From: Paenibacillus radicis (ex Xue et al. 2023) | Lineage (GTDB): Bacteria; Bacillota; Bacilli; Paenibacillales; NBRC-103111 | Direction of reading: 5' to 3' | NCBI RefSeq assembly: GCF_024722015.1 | Contig: NZ_JANQBD010000032.1 | Coordinates: 38,865-102,864, forward strand | Length of the DNA: 64,000 nucleotides | Part shown: positions 1-9,485 of the stretch, one piece after another | How the letters are laid out: every line of letters begins with the position of its first letter | How positions within the stretch are numbered: the stretch's first letter is position 1 | Notes under the pieces: generated by a model | The model's database searches: none | What the model saw: the letters and a program-made list of their open reading frames with translations, nothing else | Told to the model about the DNA's origin: nothing | Translations under genes and position numbers: made by a program

Positions 1-1
1 A

Positions 2-904
2 GCGGCTCCAGTGTCAAACACAAGCCATGCCATCCGTATTGCCAAAATTTTAAAAATGGCGGCAGCAGCAATAGGAGGACTTGAAGAGGACGTTGCGGAA
101 TATGAGGGAGACATAGCTCTTTTTGGAAAAGCAATCCAGGATTATGCATGGGATGAAGAGAGCGGTTATTTCGGTTATATTATGCACGATACGAAGGGGC
201 AACCGAATGGATTGCTGCGCCATGAGAGCGGGCAAAACTACAATATGGGGCTCGATGGAGCTTATCCGCTCGTAGCGGGTATATGCAATCCCGAACAAGA
301 GCATCGTCTACTTGGATATATATCCGACAGCAGTCGTTTATGGAGCCCTATCGGCTTAACAGCTGTTGATCAGAGCGCTGCTTATTATAAGAAGGACGGC
401 TATTGGAATGGCGCCGTCTGGATGCCGCATCAATGGTTTTACTGGAAAATGCTGCTCAGCCTGGGCTACAGCGAACCGGCACATAGGATCGCCCGCACGG
501 CGCTTGAGCTATGGAAGACGGAGACAGGCGAGACATATAACTGCTATGAGCATTTCATCGTCCAATCCGGAAGAGGAGCAGGGTGGCATCACTTCGGTGG
601 ACTTTCCGCCCCGGTGCTGAGCTGGTTTGCCGCCTATCACCGACCAGGGACACTCACCTGCGGCTACGATGTTTGGCTGGAGCACAAGGAGTTTAGCGTG
701 GATAATTCGGAGCTTACCGCCGAAATTCGCTATTTTGGTACAGCCGATAGTACTCATTCGCTTTTGGCTTGCATGAAAGCAGGCGGCAGCTACAAGGTAA
801 CTTGGAACGGGAACCCTGTGGATTTCCAATCCGCTGAGGATGGTGTGCTGGATATTCGATTGCCTGGGGAAAGCAGCGGGAGGCTGAGGGTTACTTCGGC
901 TTGA
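2..904 (+). CDS. Glycoside hydrolase, MGH1/GH63-like (3' part)
   Basis: About 300 C-terminal residues of a glycosidase of the (alpha/alpha)6-barrel type. The frame is open to the left edge, so the true start lies outside the window; the GTG at 11 is only the first start-like codon inside it. The region with GYWNGAVWMPHQ and, about 50 residues later, YEHF followed by GWHHFGGLSAP is typical of the GH63/mannosylglycerate-hydrolase-like group that trims terminal sugars from oligosaccharides. The last 80 residues look like a small beta-sandwich tail. It lies just before a sulfated-glycan locus, but a gap and a protease pair separate them, so joint function is only inference. Substrate cannot be told from the sequence. 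Confidence 0.75.
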   Translation, partial: AAPVSNTSHAIRIAKILKMAAAAIGGLEEDVAEYEGDIALFGKAIQDYAWDEESGYFGYIMHDTKGQPNGLLRHESGQNYNMGLDGAYPLVAGICNPEQEHRLLGYISDSSRLWSPIGLTAVDQSAAYYKKDGYWNGAVWMPHQWFYWKMLLSLGYSEPAHRIARTALELWKTETGETYNCYEHFIVQSGRGAGWHHFGGLSAPVLSWFAAYHRPGTLTCGYDVWLEHKEFSVDNSELTAEIRYFGTADSTHSLLACMKAGGSYKVTWNGNPVDFQSAEDGVLDIRLPGESSGRLRVTSA

Positions 905-982
905 ATCGGTCATCCGGTCCTTGTCTGATGAAGTTTTATTTATGATATAATGATGAAGACATATTCAATTGGAGGTGGTCTG

Positions 983-1240
983 ATGCTTTGGGTAGAGGTG
1001 CAAGAGCGGTTTCCTGATGAGTGGGTAGTGCTGGAAGCGACGAAGGCATATTCAAAAGAAGGACACCGATATATAGAAGAGGTTAATGTTATTAACACGT
1101 TTAACGATTCCACAGAAGCTATGCGTCGTTATAGTGAATTACATCGTGAAGAACCTCATCGTGAGTATTGTTTTTTTCATACTTCTAGACCCGAGCTGGT
1201 TGCACGTGAACGTTATATAGGAGTACGTGGCCCCAGATGA
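983..1240 (+). CDS. Small conserved protein paired with a retropepsin-like protease
   Basis: An 85-residue, charged, soluble protein with no signal peptide or membrane segment. A GGAGGTGG site sits six bases before the ATG at 983, which makes this start better than the in-frame ATG at 950. Its stop overlaps the start of the next gene (ATGA type), so the two are translationally coupled. The sequence WVEVQERFPDEWVVLEA and a conserved-looking RPELVARERYIG end suggest a compact beta-rich fold. I do not recognise a named domain. The tight coupling to a protease suggests a substrate, inhibitor or partner, which is inference. Confidence 0.7.
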   Translation: MLWVEVQERFPDEWVVLEATKAYSKEGHRYIEEVNVINTFNDSTEAMRRYSELHREEPHREYCFFHTSRPELVARERYIGVRGPR

Positions 1241-1620
1241 ACATTAATGTGGAGCACGGACTTCCATTTGTAAGCGTTACGGTTATTTATAATGGAAATG
1301 AATTATTTCTGAGTAAAGTACTTTTGGATACAGGTTCGGCAGGTACGCTCTTTAATGCTGATCTGGTTCGGGATATTGGGGTAATACCTGAAGGGAATGA
1401 TGCCGTTGACTCGATCCGAGGGGTTGGCGGGATTGAGTATGTTTATACAAAGAGTCTGGATGCGATTCATTTCGGTAACTTTAGTATAGAGCTTTTTCCA
1501 GTACAGATTGGAAGTATGGATTACGGTATCGACATTGATGGAATTATTGGTTTTGATTTTATGGAGGCAGCAGGAATTGTGATTGATACGAAGCTCATGA
1601 TAGTCAAATCCAATGATTGA
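1237..1620 (+). CDS. Retropepsin-like aspartyl protease (clan AA)
   Basis: A 127-residue protein of the single-domain retroviral-type aspartyl protease family. The active-site motif LLDTGSAGTLFNADLV lies at about residues 30-45, and a second conserved glycine-rich strand, IDGIIGFDFM, lies near residue 105. These proteases act as homodimers, each chain giving one catalytic Asp. There is no signal peptide, so it should act in the cytoplasm. The start overlaps the stop of the upstream small gene by four bases, and a terminator follows about 70 bases after the stop. The fold call is firm; the substrate is unknown. Confidence 0.8.
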   Translation: MNINVEHGLPFVSVTVIYNGNELFLSKVLLDTGSAGTLFNADLVRDIGVIPEGNDAVDSIRGVGGIEYVYTKSLDAIHFGNFSIELFPVQIGSMDYGIDIDGIIGFDFMEAAGIVIDTKLMIVKSND

Positions 1621-1691
1621 TAATATCTTCCATGGTTTAATCACGCGTCGGCGAATTGTAGATTTGCCATACAACGGTTCGTTTCCATTCA

Positions 1692-1724
1692 AAAACCCGC
1701 TCTTGGAGCGGGTTTTCCTTTTTT
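1692..1724 (+). terminator. Rho-independent terminator after the protease pair
   Basis: A perfect stem (ACCCGCTC / GAGCGGGT with a TTG loop) flanked by A and T runs, lying about 70 bases after the protease stop. It ends the two-gene unit. Confidence 0.85.
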
Positions 1725-2037
1725 ATGCGCTAAGTTGAAGTGCAGCCTCATTTAACAGCAGTAGACAAAAAAATTCTGCTTATGCTTGCACGACATGGTC
1801 TATATAATCAGTCTAAGACTACTGGTTACTATCACACTTTTTGATCCACAATAAGCTACTTTATCACCTATAAATAAATTACGGTTGGGTGAATGAGATA
1901 AAATTATTGAGGATAAGAACATAATCCGAAAAGATATCAAGCGATGTGAATACATGGTATTATTTATTTGAATCGAAGCGGTTTCTTGGGATAAATGAAT
2001 CAAATGCAGCTTAAATAAACTTTCGGGGTGATTTTGA
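1725..2037. other. Intergenic region before the AraC-type regulator
   Basis: About 310 AT-rich bases. It should hold the promoter of the regulator at 2038, but I see no convincing -35/-10 pair. A GGGGTGA ribosome binding site lies seven bases before the ATG at 2038. No RNA gene or repeat is evident. Confidence 0.5.
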
Positions 2038-4317
2038 ATGCGCTTTCCAAAGTTCTTTTTTAAATTAATCCTGTTTAGTTTGTTTCTTAGTATTTTCCCT
2101 GTAATCACATTAGGCTTATACTCTTATATTAAACTTACCTCGTCCGTTGAGGATAAAATCTATAAAGCAAACGAACAAATATTGCTGCAAAATCAGATGA
2201 GGGTAGAACAGACACTGAAGACGATCGAGCATTCGGTCGTGCAATTCAGCAACTCTCAATTGCTAAACGATAGCTTGGAGCAAAATGTTACTTTCCGTCA
2301 ATTTGATGTCTTTTTTCAGTTTTATAAAGAACTGAAGAAACTTCAGACGATTGATCTGCCGATTCAAGATATTTATTTGGTTAATTTTGAAAAGGGATGG
2401 CTTATTAACAACAACGGGCTGCAAAGTTTGGATGCTGATGAAAAGCGGAAATATGAACAGATCATGATAAATACATCGTGGACTTTGGATACGGACGACT
2501 TGAGCGATCGATACACTGGAGGTATTAAATATCTCAAAAAGCTGCCAACCGACTTCGCCGCGCATTATTCATTCCTCATCGTAAAAATTCCATATGCTAA
2601 TTTAAATAAATTGATAAAAAGTAACAATGAGCTAGGCGACATTATGATTTTGGACAAAAGCTACAGGGTACTGTCGGACAAAAGGAATACGCCGGAGGGA
2701 AGCGATCTATCGGACACATTATTGGCTAAGGAATTGACGGCATTTGCCGGAGACTCCGGATATTTGTCGATAAAATCGGAGTCATCGGAGGAAGCGGTCC
2801 ATTTTCGCAAATCGGACTACAATGGTTGGATTTATATTACGAGAACGCCTGTCCAAACGATTCTGAGCGATTCCAGAGCGATTGGCTGGATTACATTATG
2901 GACTTGCGTCGGCATCTTTCTGTTAAATTTGTTCATCTCCTTGTTTATTTCCCGCAGGATGTATACCCCGATTCTAAAACTTTATCAATCAGCGATCCGA
3001 TCCGCCAGAGGCCCTGAGCCCGAAAACTTGAAGGATGAATTTCAAATTATTACGAACCGGTTCAGCTCGCTACTGCATGGCCAATCTGAATGGATGTTGC
3101 GAAACGAAAGACAGCTTCCTCAGCTCAAAGATTTTTTTGTACTTCATTTATTGGACGGCAAAATAAAACACGAGGAAATTCAACATAAGATCGCGTTGTA
3201 CGGCTTTTCCGGGCCATGGAAACATATGTCGGTCATTGCCACGGAAATTGACGATCTGCATCAAACGCGTTATACGGAAAAGGATTTGGATCTTCTATTG
3301 TTTGCCATTCATAACATGGTCGGCGAAATCATTCCGGAAAGCAAGCTTTTTCATTCGATGGTAACCCGGAAGACAGTCGTCGTCCTGCTCGGTGGGGATC
3401 ACTTGACTGCAGATCATTTTAGACAAGAGCCTTATGTGTTTTCCGAGCTTTTGCAGAGTCAGGTTGCCCAGTTTCTGGATTTAAAAATAAGTGTAGGCAT
3501 GAGCCGCATATTCGCAAGTTTAATGGATGCTCCGACTGCTTTGGAGGAAGCTCTTGAGGCTTTAAAATACAAATTTCGGGTCGGCGCCGGATCTATTTTG
3601 TTTATTGGGGACGTCCAGCCTGAGGATGAGAGCCGGTTTTCGTTCCCGGAAAAATGGGTCAAAGAATTAATCGATGCCGTGAAGCTCGCCGATGAAGCGA
3701 TGGCCAGGCGATTGCTGACAAGCTGCATCCAAACGATGGCAGAGAAAAATATTACTTATAAACAATATCAAATTTTGCTGGCAGGACTGCTCACTGAATT
3801 GATCAAGGAAATTTTGAAAACAGGAGAATATTTCCCCGCGCTGCACGACGGAAAAAAATCGATGTTCGATCAACTGTTTGCTTTGAAAACCGTACCGGAC
3901 ACTGAGCAATGGTTTCTGCATAGCATCATACTGCCAATCGTCCGTATTATGGCCAGGCGCAAATATATACTGAATAAAAAAATATCAGATTTGATCATCG
4001 AGATCATTCATGAGGATTATGACAAAGACCTTACGCTAGAATCTTGCGCCGTACGTTTAAATTACCACCCCAATTACATAAAAAGAGTTTTCAGGCAGGA
4101 CACAGGCAGCAATTTCAGTGAATATTTGTCGCAGTACCGTTTGAAAAAAGCGAAGGAATGGCTGCTTGAAACCGATATGACCATCTCCGAAATTGCGGAA
4201 AAATTAAGATTCAGCAACCTGCAAAATTTTAGCCGCTCCTTCCGAAGGATGGTTGGCGTGTCCCCAAGCGAATTTAAAGAACAAAACGAACGAAACTATG
4301 GTACCCAAGTTCCCTAA
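2038..4317 (+). CDS. AraC-family regulator with membrane sensor domain
   Basis: A 759-residue transcription factor. A first membrane helix lies at about residues 8-30. An extracytoplasmic sensing region of about 250 residues follows, then a second helix near residue 285 (IGWITLWTCVGIFLLNLFIS). After a cytoplasmic linker, the last 100 residues form an AraC double helix-turn-helix (YDKDLTLESCAVRLNYHPNY, then SEIAEKLRFSNLQNFSRSFR). This one-component layout is common in Paenibacillus next to sugar transporters and is thought to sense extracellular glycan. The binding-protein gene follows after 440 bases, so it most likely activates the transporter and sulfatase genes. The ligand is not known. 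Confidence 0.9.
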   Translation: MRFPKFFFKLILFSLFLSIFPVITLGLYSYIKLTSSVEDKIYKANEQILLQNQMRVEQTLKTIEHSVVQFSNSQLLNDSLEQNVTFRQFDVFFQFYKELKKLQTIDLPIQDIYLVNFEKGWLINNNGLQSLDADEKRKYEQIMINTSWTLDTDDLSDRYTGGIKYLKKLPTDFAAHYSFLIVKIPYANLNKLIKSNNELGDIMILDKSYRVLSDKRNTPEGSDLSDTLLAKELTAFAGDSGYLSIKSESSEEAVHFRKSDYNGWIYITRTPVQTILSDSRAIGWITLWTCVGIFLLNLFISLFISRRMYTPILKLYQSAIRSARGPEPENLKDEFQIITNRFSSLLHGQSEWMLRNERQLPQLKDFFVLHLLDGKIKHEEIQHKIALYGFSGPWKHMSVIATEIDDLHQTRYTEKDLDLLLFAIHNMVGEIIPESKLFHSMVTRKTVVVLLGGDHLTADHFRQEPYVFSELLQSQVAQFLDLKISVGMSRIFASLMDAPTALEEALEALKYKFRVGAGSILFIGDVQPEDESRFSFPEKWVKELIDAVKLADEAMARRLLTSCIQTMAEKNITYKQYQILLAGLLTELIKEILKTGEYFPALHDGKKSMFDQLFALKTVPDTEQWFLHSIILPIVRIMARRKYILNKKISDLIIEIIHEDYDKDLTLESCAVRLNYHPNYIKRVFRQDTGSNFSEYLSQYRLKKAKEWLLETDMTISEIAEKLRFSNLQNFSRSFRRMVGVSPSEFKEQNERNYGTQVP

Positions 4318-4794
4318 TGATATGCCCTTAGCTCCCTAATGATTGATACCATTCACAGCTTAAGCAAGTTCCCTTCGGATTGTAGACGGATAACATCCTT
4401 GTTGTATAACCTGTGGGTAAGAGAGCTTCCCGAAGCTTTTCAAACCAGTACACATCGGGGGGATAGCGTATGAAATAGTCGTACGGCGTAAAATCAAGGT
4501 TTTAGCAAATGCCTAACTTTCTATTCAGAGTATCACAAAATTTTTGCGGTTTGTAATTAGCAGCTGTGTCCGACAGACAGTCTTGGGAACTCAAAAATTT
4601 ATTGACTGACCCTCGCTCGAATGTTAATGTAATATAATTCCGATCTGGTTAGTAAGAAAAATATAGGCTAGTCCACCAGACCGCTGGAGACTCATGGGAT
4701 TTTGTCAGAGGCTCCTTTTTGCGTTATTTAGGGTTTAAGCGGGATACGAGTTCTCTCTATGAAAAATATAACAATTGGGAAGGTGTGCTATTTT
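4318..4794 (+). other. Long leader/intergenic region before the sugar-binding lipoprotein
   Basis: About 475 bases with no convincing gene. The motif TCCCTAATGAT occurs twice, 20 bases apart, at the end of the regulator gene and just after it. A possible -10 (TATAAT) lies at 4633-4638 without a well-placed -35, as might be expected of an AraC-activated promoter. The stretch 4640-4720 can fold: TCTGGT near 4645 can pair with ACCAGA near 4675, and a terminator-like hairpin follows. Confidence 0.5.
4685..4720 (+). terminator. Terminator-like hairpin in the leader of the sugar transporter operon
   Basis: The stem GGAGACTC / GAGGCTCC has one mismatch and a 15-base loop, and is followed by five T residues. 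It lies between the possible promoter and the lipoprotein start at 4795, so it may act as an attenuator. It could equally end readthrough from the regulator gene. Confidence 0.45.
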
Positions 4795-6351
4795 ATGAAA
4801 TTTTCTTTACAGACCGGCGAACAGGCGAAATATCGTCATAAAGTCAGAAAAGGGATGATGATTCTGCTCGCATCCACATTTGGTGTATCCATAGCTTTAA
4901 CCGGGTGCAGCTCGAAGGATGCGCCTGCCGCAGGAGCTTCAGACAACGCCAAAAGCGAAGATAAAGGCCCGACAGAAATCAGTTTTCTCTTAAAGTACTA
5001 TAGCGCGCAGCCGCCAACCGCGGACGAAGCTCTCAAAATCATTGAACAACATACGAACACCAAGCTGAAAATCAATTGGGCTCCGAATCCGTCTTACGAG
5101 GAAAAAGTAAACACGACGCTCGCTTCCGGAAATCTTCCCAATGTCATCCTCGTTCCAAGACGAGGCAACACCAAGCTGGACAACTTTGTCGATGCGGTTC
5201 GCGCCGGCGCTTTCTGGGAATTGGGGCCGTATATTAAAGATTATCCAAACTTATCGAAAACGATCAGTAAGGAAGCTTTTTACAACGTAGCTTTTGATGG
5301 GAAAATTTACAGCATTCCGTCGCTCAGAAGCAATAACGAATCCACAATCATTGTTAGAAAGGACTGGCTGGATAATCTTGGCTTAAAAATCCCGACGACG
5401 CTCGATGAATATTACGAAATGATCAAGGCATTCAAAAATAACGATCCGGATAAAAACGGCAAACCCGATACGGTAGGTCTCGTAGAGTCCAGCGACGGAA
5501 GCACTTTTCACCGAGTCAAAGTGTGGATGGACGCACCGAACAACTGGGGTGTGATCGACGGTAAAGTTACTCCCGATTTCATGACCAAGGAATATGTGGA
5601 CGCGATGAATTTTATGAGAAAGCTGTATAAGGAAAAGCTCGTCAACGAAGACTTTGCCGTGGTCACGCAAAATCAGCTGATCGATTACATAAATAAAGGC
5701 AAAGGCGGCTTATATGCCGGAGCTTTCGCCCAATTGACTAATGGGCAATATAACCCGTTAACCGAAGCGGATCCTAAAGCCAAGTTAACTTTGTTCGACA
5801 GGATGAAAGGGCCATCCGGGGAAAACAGAAACCCTGTCGGGTCAGGCTTCAACGGAGAATTTATGATTCCGAAAAGCAGCGTGAAAACGGAAGCGCAGCT
5901 AAAAAAGATTTTGTCCTTCTTTGATAAAATGTGCGATGACGATATGAAAAAACTGGTTAGCTTAGGGATCGAAGGCAAGCATTTCAAGACGGATAACGGC
6001 AAAACCTCAGTAGTGGATGCAAAAGCGTTTACGAACGATATTGTGCCGCTTAGATGGATCATGGTCGCTGACGGCATAACGGACCGAGTTACGGCTGGCT
6101 TGAATCCTTATGACACGGAAATTGCCAAGGTAGTTACCGATAAAGAATTGAAAATGGTCAATGATTTATCCATCCCTTTTACGTCCAAAACCGTGGTTGA
6201 TCCCAAAATTATTGACGATGCTCGGACCAAGTACATTATGGGGGAACTGGATGAAAAGGGCTGGAGCGATGCTATTCAGAAGTGGCGCAGCAGCAACGGG
6301 GATAAACTGATTAAGGAGTATGCGGACCAGTATGCGAAAATCGGCAAATAG
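4795..6351 (+). CDS. Extracellular solute-binding lipoprotein (sugar ABC importer)
   Basis: A 518-residue binding protein of the large Paenibacillus LipO-like family. The signal peptide ends in the lipobox ALTGCSS, so the mature protein is lipid-anchored outside the membrane. The ATG at 4795 has a GGGAAGGTG site about nine bases upstream and gives a normal signal peptide; the in-frame ATG at 4759 adds 12 residues with no better site. Two permease genes follow directly. No ATPase gene is present, so the importer presumably uses a shared MsmX-type ATPase. With three sulfatases downstream, the likely cargo is a sulfated oligosaccharide, which is inference. Confidence 0.9.
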   Translation: MKFSLQTGEQAKYRHKVRKGMMILLASTFGVSIALTGCSSKDAPAAGASDNAKSEDKGPTEISFLLKYYSAQPPTADEALKIIEQHTNTKLKINWAPNPSYEEKVNTTLASGNLPNVILVPRRGNTKLDNFVDAVRAGAFWELGPYIKDYPNLSKTISKEAFYNVAFDGKIYSIPSLRSNNESTIIVRKDWLDNLGLKIPTTLDEYYEMIKAFKNNDPDKNGKPDTVGLVESSDGSTFHRVKVWMDAPNNWGVIDGKVTPDFMTKEYVDAMNFMRKLYKEKLVNEDFAVVTQNQLIDYINKGKGGLYAGAFAQLTNGQYNPLTEADPKAKLTLFDRMKGPSGENRNPVGSGFNGEFMIPKSSVKTEAQLKKILSFFDKMCDDDMKKLVSLGIEGKHFKTDNGKTSVVDAKAFTNDIVPLRWIMVADGITDRVTAGLNPYDTEIAKVVTDKELKMVNDLSIPFTSKTVVDPKIIDDARTKYIMGELDEKGWSDAIQKWRSSNGDKLIKEYADQYAKIGK

Positions 6352-7297
6352 TCAGTCGCTGCAGCCGTATGCGGCTTATCGAGGGAATGCAGGAAGCAGT
6401 CTCCTCCGTTATGTGATCAAAAAAAAGTGGTCTTACTTCATGCTGCTGCCAGGTGTTTTATACTTCATCATCTTTAAGTATTTCCCCATGTGGGGAGTCA
6501 TCATCGCATTTCAGAATTACCAGCCTTTTCTTGGGTTATTTCACAGCCCTTGGGTCGGTTTGGAACATTTCCACACGTTTTTTTCGGATGCATCGTTTTG
6601 GCAGCTCTTTCGCAATACAGCCATTTTAGCGGTATACAATCTCGTCTTTTATTTTCCTGTGCCGATTATTGTCGCTTTAATGCTGAATGAAGTGAGAACA
6701 GCCGTGTTTAAACGATTCGTTCAGACAGTCATCTATATCCCTCACTTTGTTTCATGGGTTGTCGTTATAGGAATGGCGTATGTGTTTTTTACGACAGAAG
6801 GTGGAGTGATCAACGAACTTATTGCGAGAATGTTCGGTCAAAAATTGAATTTACTCGTAAGCGCCAGCTGGTTTCGTCCGATGATGATGTTCGAGGTGAT
6901 CTGGAAGGATACGGGATGGGGAACGATCATCTTTTTGGCGGCACTTGCCGGGGTCGATCCCCAATTGTATGAAGCAGCACGGATGGATGGAGCAGGCAGA
7001 ATGCGGCAGTTGTGGCATATTACGCTTCCGGCCATCCGCAGCACGATCGTGGTTCTACTTATTTTGAGGCTCGGACACTTCCTGGACACCGGTTTTGAAC
7101 AAATCTTTCTAAGTCTTAATGCGATGAACCGCGAGATAGGCGAAGTGTTTGAAACGTACGTATACCGGATGGGGATTCAACAAGGACGTTTTAGCTACAG
7201 CACAGCCGTCGGACTGTTTAAGTCTGTGATCGGTTTAATCTTGGTGGCCGGAGCGAATTACCTTGCCAAGAAACTAGGGGAAGAAGGTGTATACTAG
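6332..7297 (+). CDS. ABC transporter permease, LplB family
   Basis: A 321-residue inner-membrane subunit of a carbohydrate ABC importer with six predicted helices. The EAA loop (EAARMDGAGRMRQLWHITLP) that contacts the ATPase is near residue 220. The ATG at 6332 lies inside the last codons of the lipoprotein gene and an AAGGAG sits 13 bases upstream. The ATG at 6320 touches that site and is less likely. The overlap suggests coupling with the binding protein. The partner permease begins three bases after the stop. Confidence 0.9.
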   Translation: MRKSANSQSLQPYAAYRGNAGSSLLRYVIKKKWSYFMLLPGVLYFIIFKYFPMWGVIIAFQNYQPFLGLFHSPWVGLEHFHTFFSDASFWQLFRNTAILAVYNLVFYFPVPIIVALMLNEVRTAVFKRFVQTVIYIPHFVSWVVVIGMAYVFFTTEGGVINELIARMFGQKLNLLVSASWFRPMMMFEVIWKDTGWGTIIFLAALAGVDPQLYEAARMDGAGRMRQLWHITLPAIRSTIVVLLILRLGHFLDTGFEQIFLSLNAMNREIGEVFETYVYRMGIQQGRFSYSTAVGLFKSVIGLILVAGANYLAKKLGEEGVY

Positions 7298-7300
7298 CAA

Positions 7301-8173
7301 ATGATTGATGACAAGAGCTTGTCCCCCCGGCTGCTTGATCTATTTATTTACGTCTGTTTAACCGCGATGGCCTTGCTGACACTGCTGCCTTTTGTATACA
7401 TCCTCCTATCCTCTTTCGCATCCACAGAGCAGGCACTTAGCAAAAGCGTCGTTTTGATACCGACACAGTATTCACTGGATGCTTATAAGTTTATATTCTC
7501 ATCGTCAACGACAGTGAGAAGTTTAATCTTCAGCATTCTGATCACCGTCGTAGGAACCGGAGTAAATCTTGTGTTCACTTCATTGATGGCGTACCCCCTG
7601 GCGGGAAAAGACTTAAAAGGCAGGCGGGCCATTCTGCTTATGGTATTGTTTACGATGCTTTTTAACGGTGGAATCATTCCCCTGTTTCTTGTCGTAAAAA
7701 CGATGGGACTGCTGGATTCTTTCTGGTCGCTTGTTATTCCTTTTGCCATAAGCCCTTTTTATCTAATTATTATGAAAAACTTTTTTCAGCAGCTTCCGGA
7801 TGGTATTGAAGAATCCGCGAAGATGGATGGCTGCAATGAACTGCAGATATTGATCCGCATCGTGCTGCCGCTGTCAGCGCCGGCGCTCGCCAGCTTCGCC
7901 TTGTTTTATGCGGTATATCACTGGAATTCTTTCTTTCATGCCATCATGTTCATCAATGATTCGAAAAAATGGCCGATCCAGGTTTTGCTCCGGCAAATCG
8001 TCATCCTTTCTTCCGGAGCTTTCGACCAGTCGAGCAGCGAAGAAGCGATTCCCCCATCCGAGACGATTAAAAATGCGATTATCATTGTGTCTACGGTGCC
8101 GATATTAATGATTTACCCTTTTTTGCAAAAGCATTTCGCCAAAGGGCTGTTGCTTGGTTCCGTCAAAGGATAA
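7301..8173 (+). CDS. ABC transporter permease, LplC/YtcP family
   Basis: A 290-residue membrane protein, the second permease of the sugar importer. It has six predicted helices and an EAA loop (EESAKMDGCNELQILIRIVL) near residue 175. GAAGAAGGTG precedes the ATG. It pairs with the LplB-type subunit just upstream and is followed after 22 bases by a sulfatase gene, so transporter and sulfatases form one operon. Family assignment is secure; cargo is inferred from context. Confidence 0.9.
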   Translation: MIDDKSLSPRLLDLFIYVCLTAMALLTLLPFVYILLSSFASTEQALSKSVVLIPTQYSLDAYKFIFSSSTTVRSLIFSILITVVGTGVNLVFTSLMAYPLAGKDLKGRRAILLMVLFTMLFNGGIIPLFLVVKTMGLLDSFWSLVIPFAISPFYLIIMKNFFQQLPDGIEESAKMDGCNELQILIRIVLPLSAPALASFALFYAVYHWNSFFHAIMFINDSKKWPIQVLLRQIVILSSGAFDQSSSEEAIPPSETIKNAIIIVSTVPILMIYPFLQKHFAKGLLLGSVKG

Positions 8174-8195
8174 TGTCTGAAGAAGAAGGGTGGTC

Positions 8196-9464
8196 ATGCT
8201 TGTGGTGGAAGCGGATACAAAAGGAAGGCCGAATATTATCATTATTGTCGCTGATGATATGGGTTATGGCGACCCCAGCTGTTATGGCGGCTGGATTAAC
8301 ACTCCGAATATCGACAGCCTTGCGGCCGAAGGGTTGAAATTCACCGATTTCCACTCGAGCGGAGCCGTATGCAGTCCGACACGGGCTGGCCTATTAACCG
8401 GCCGTTATCAGCAAAGGTCGGGCATTGACGGAGTGATTACTGCGGCGGCACATCGCCATCTGGGCTTGCAGCCGCATGAGATTACGCTGAGCAAATTGTT
8501 GAAAGGCGAAGGTTACGCCACCGCAGTTTTCGGCAAATGGCATTTGGGATACGATACGAAATTTAATCCGGTTCGGCATGGCTTTGACAAATTTATAGGT
8601 TATGTGGCCGGCAATGTGGACTATATCTCTCACGTGGATCAAACCGGTTGTTCCGATTGGTGGGAAGGAGATACGTTAGTCGAAGAACCGGGTTATGTCA
8701 CTCATTTAGTTACGAAACATTCTGTCGATTTTATTCATGAACATAAGCATCGCCCTTTTCTACTCTACGTTGCTCACGAAGCTCCGCATTATCCTTACCA
8801 GGGACCTAATGACAAGGCCGACCGTACGGTAGGAGGTACTTTCCCCGCTTATGGAAGCCGGGAGGATCAGAAGGAAGCTTATCGCGAAATGGTCGAAGAG
8901 ATGGATAAAGGGATTGGAGACATCATAGAAGCACTGAAACAGAACGATTTGGACGAGAACACGTTAATTATTTTTTTCTCGGATAACGGCGGTGTACCTA
9001 TCGGGTCTAACGGGCCATTGCGTGGGTACAAAAATGAACTATGGGAAGGTGGTCACCGGGTGCCTGCGATTGTCCGGTGGTCAGGACACATTAAGCCGGG
9101 GACCCTCTGTGACGAACCTGTTATATCCATCGATATCATGCCTACTGTTCTGGAGCTGTGTAGTAGGGATATTCCGCATGGCCTTCGTTTGGATGGGGTC
9201 AGTATTGCTGCGCTGCTGCTGGATAGTAAACCGGTCGCCCCAAGAACATTGTTTTGGGAAAACGGCAACCAGCATGCCGTGCGTGAAGGAAACTGGAAGC
9301 TGGTTCTACATGCGAAAGGACTTGATGGCGGTATCGGACTGTATGATCTCTCCAACGACTTGAACGAGCAGTACAACAAGGCCGAACAATGCCCTGAATT
9401 GGTGAGTGAGCTCCATCAGAAGCTAAACGAATGGATTCAAGATGTGCATAAAGACAGGTTATAG
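8196..9464 (+). CDS. Sulfatase (type I, formylglycine-dependent) 1
   Basis: A 422-residue sulfatase of the alkaline-phosphatase superfamily that removes sulfate esters from sugars. Visible motifs are the metal-binding VADDMGYGD near the N-terminus, the maturation motif CSPTR followed by LLTGR near residue 60 (the Cys becomes formylglycine; Thr replaces the usual Ser), GKWHLG, and FSDNGG with a following lysine region. There is no signal peptide, so it should act in the cytoplasm on imported sugar. The ATG at 8196 is five bases after AGAAGAAGGG; a GTG at 8190 is an alternative. No maturase (FGE or anSME) is in the window, so it must be encoded elsewhere. Confidence 0.9.
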   Translation: MLVVEADTKGRPNIIIIVADDMGYGDPSCYGGWINTPNIDSLAAEGLKFTDFHSSGAVCSPTRAGLLTGRYQQRSGIDGVITAAAHRHLGLQPHEITLSKLLKGEGYATAVFGKWHLGYDTKFNPVRHGFDKFIGYVAGNVDYISHVDQTGCSDWWEGDTLVEEPGYVTHLVTKHSVDFIHEHKHRPFLLYVAHEAPHYPYQGPNDKADRTVGGTFPAYGSREDQKEAYREMVEEMDKGIGDIIEALKQNDLDENTLIIFFSDNGGVPIGSNGPLRGYKNELWEGGHRVPAIVRWSGHIKPGTLCDEPVISIDIMPTVLELCSRDIPHGLRLDGVSIAALLLDSKPVAPRTLFWENGNQHAVREGNWKLVLHAKGLDGGIGLYDLSNDLNEQYNKAEQCPELVSELHQKLNEWIQDVHKDRL

Positions 9465-9485
9465 AATGATAAGGAGGCTAACCGT

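Noticed and set aside
509..913. 134-residue minus-strand frame opposite the left-edge hydrolase
   Set aside because: Shadow of the GH63-like gene; no RBS, no similarity.
4422..4440. Small inverted repeat AGCTTC/GAAGCT after the AraC gene
   Set aside because: The loop is only two bases and the T run is short; not a convincing terminator.
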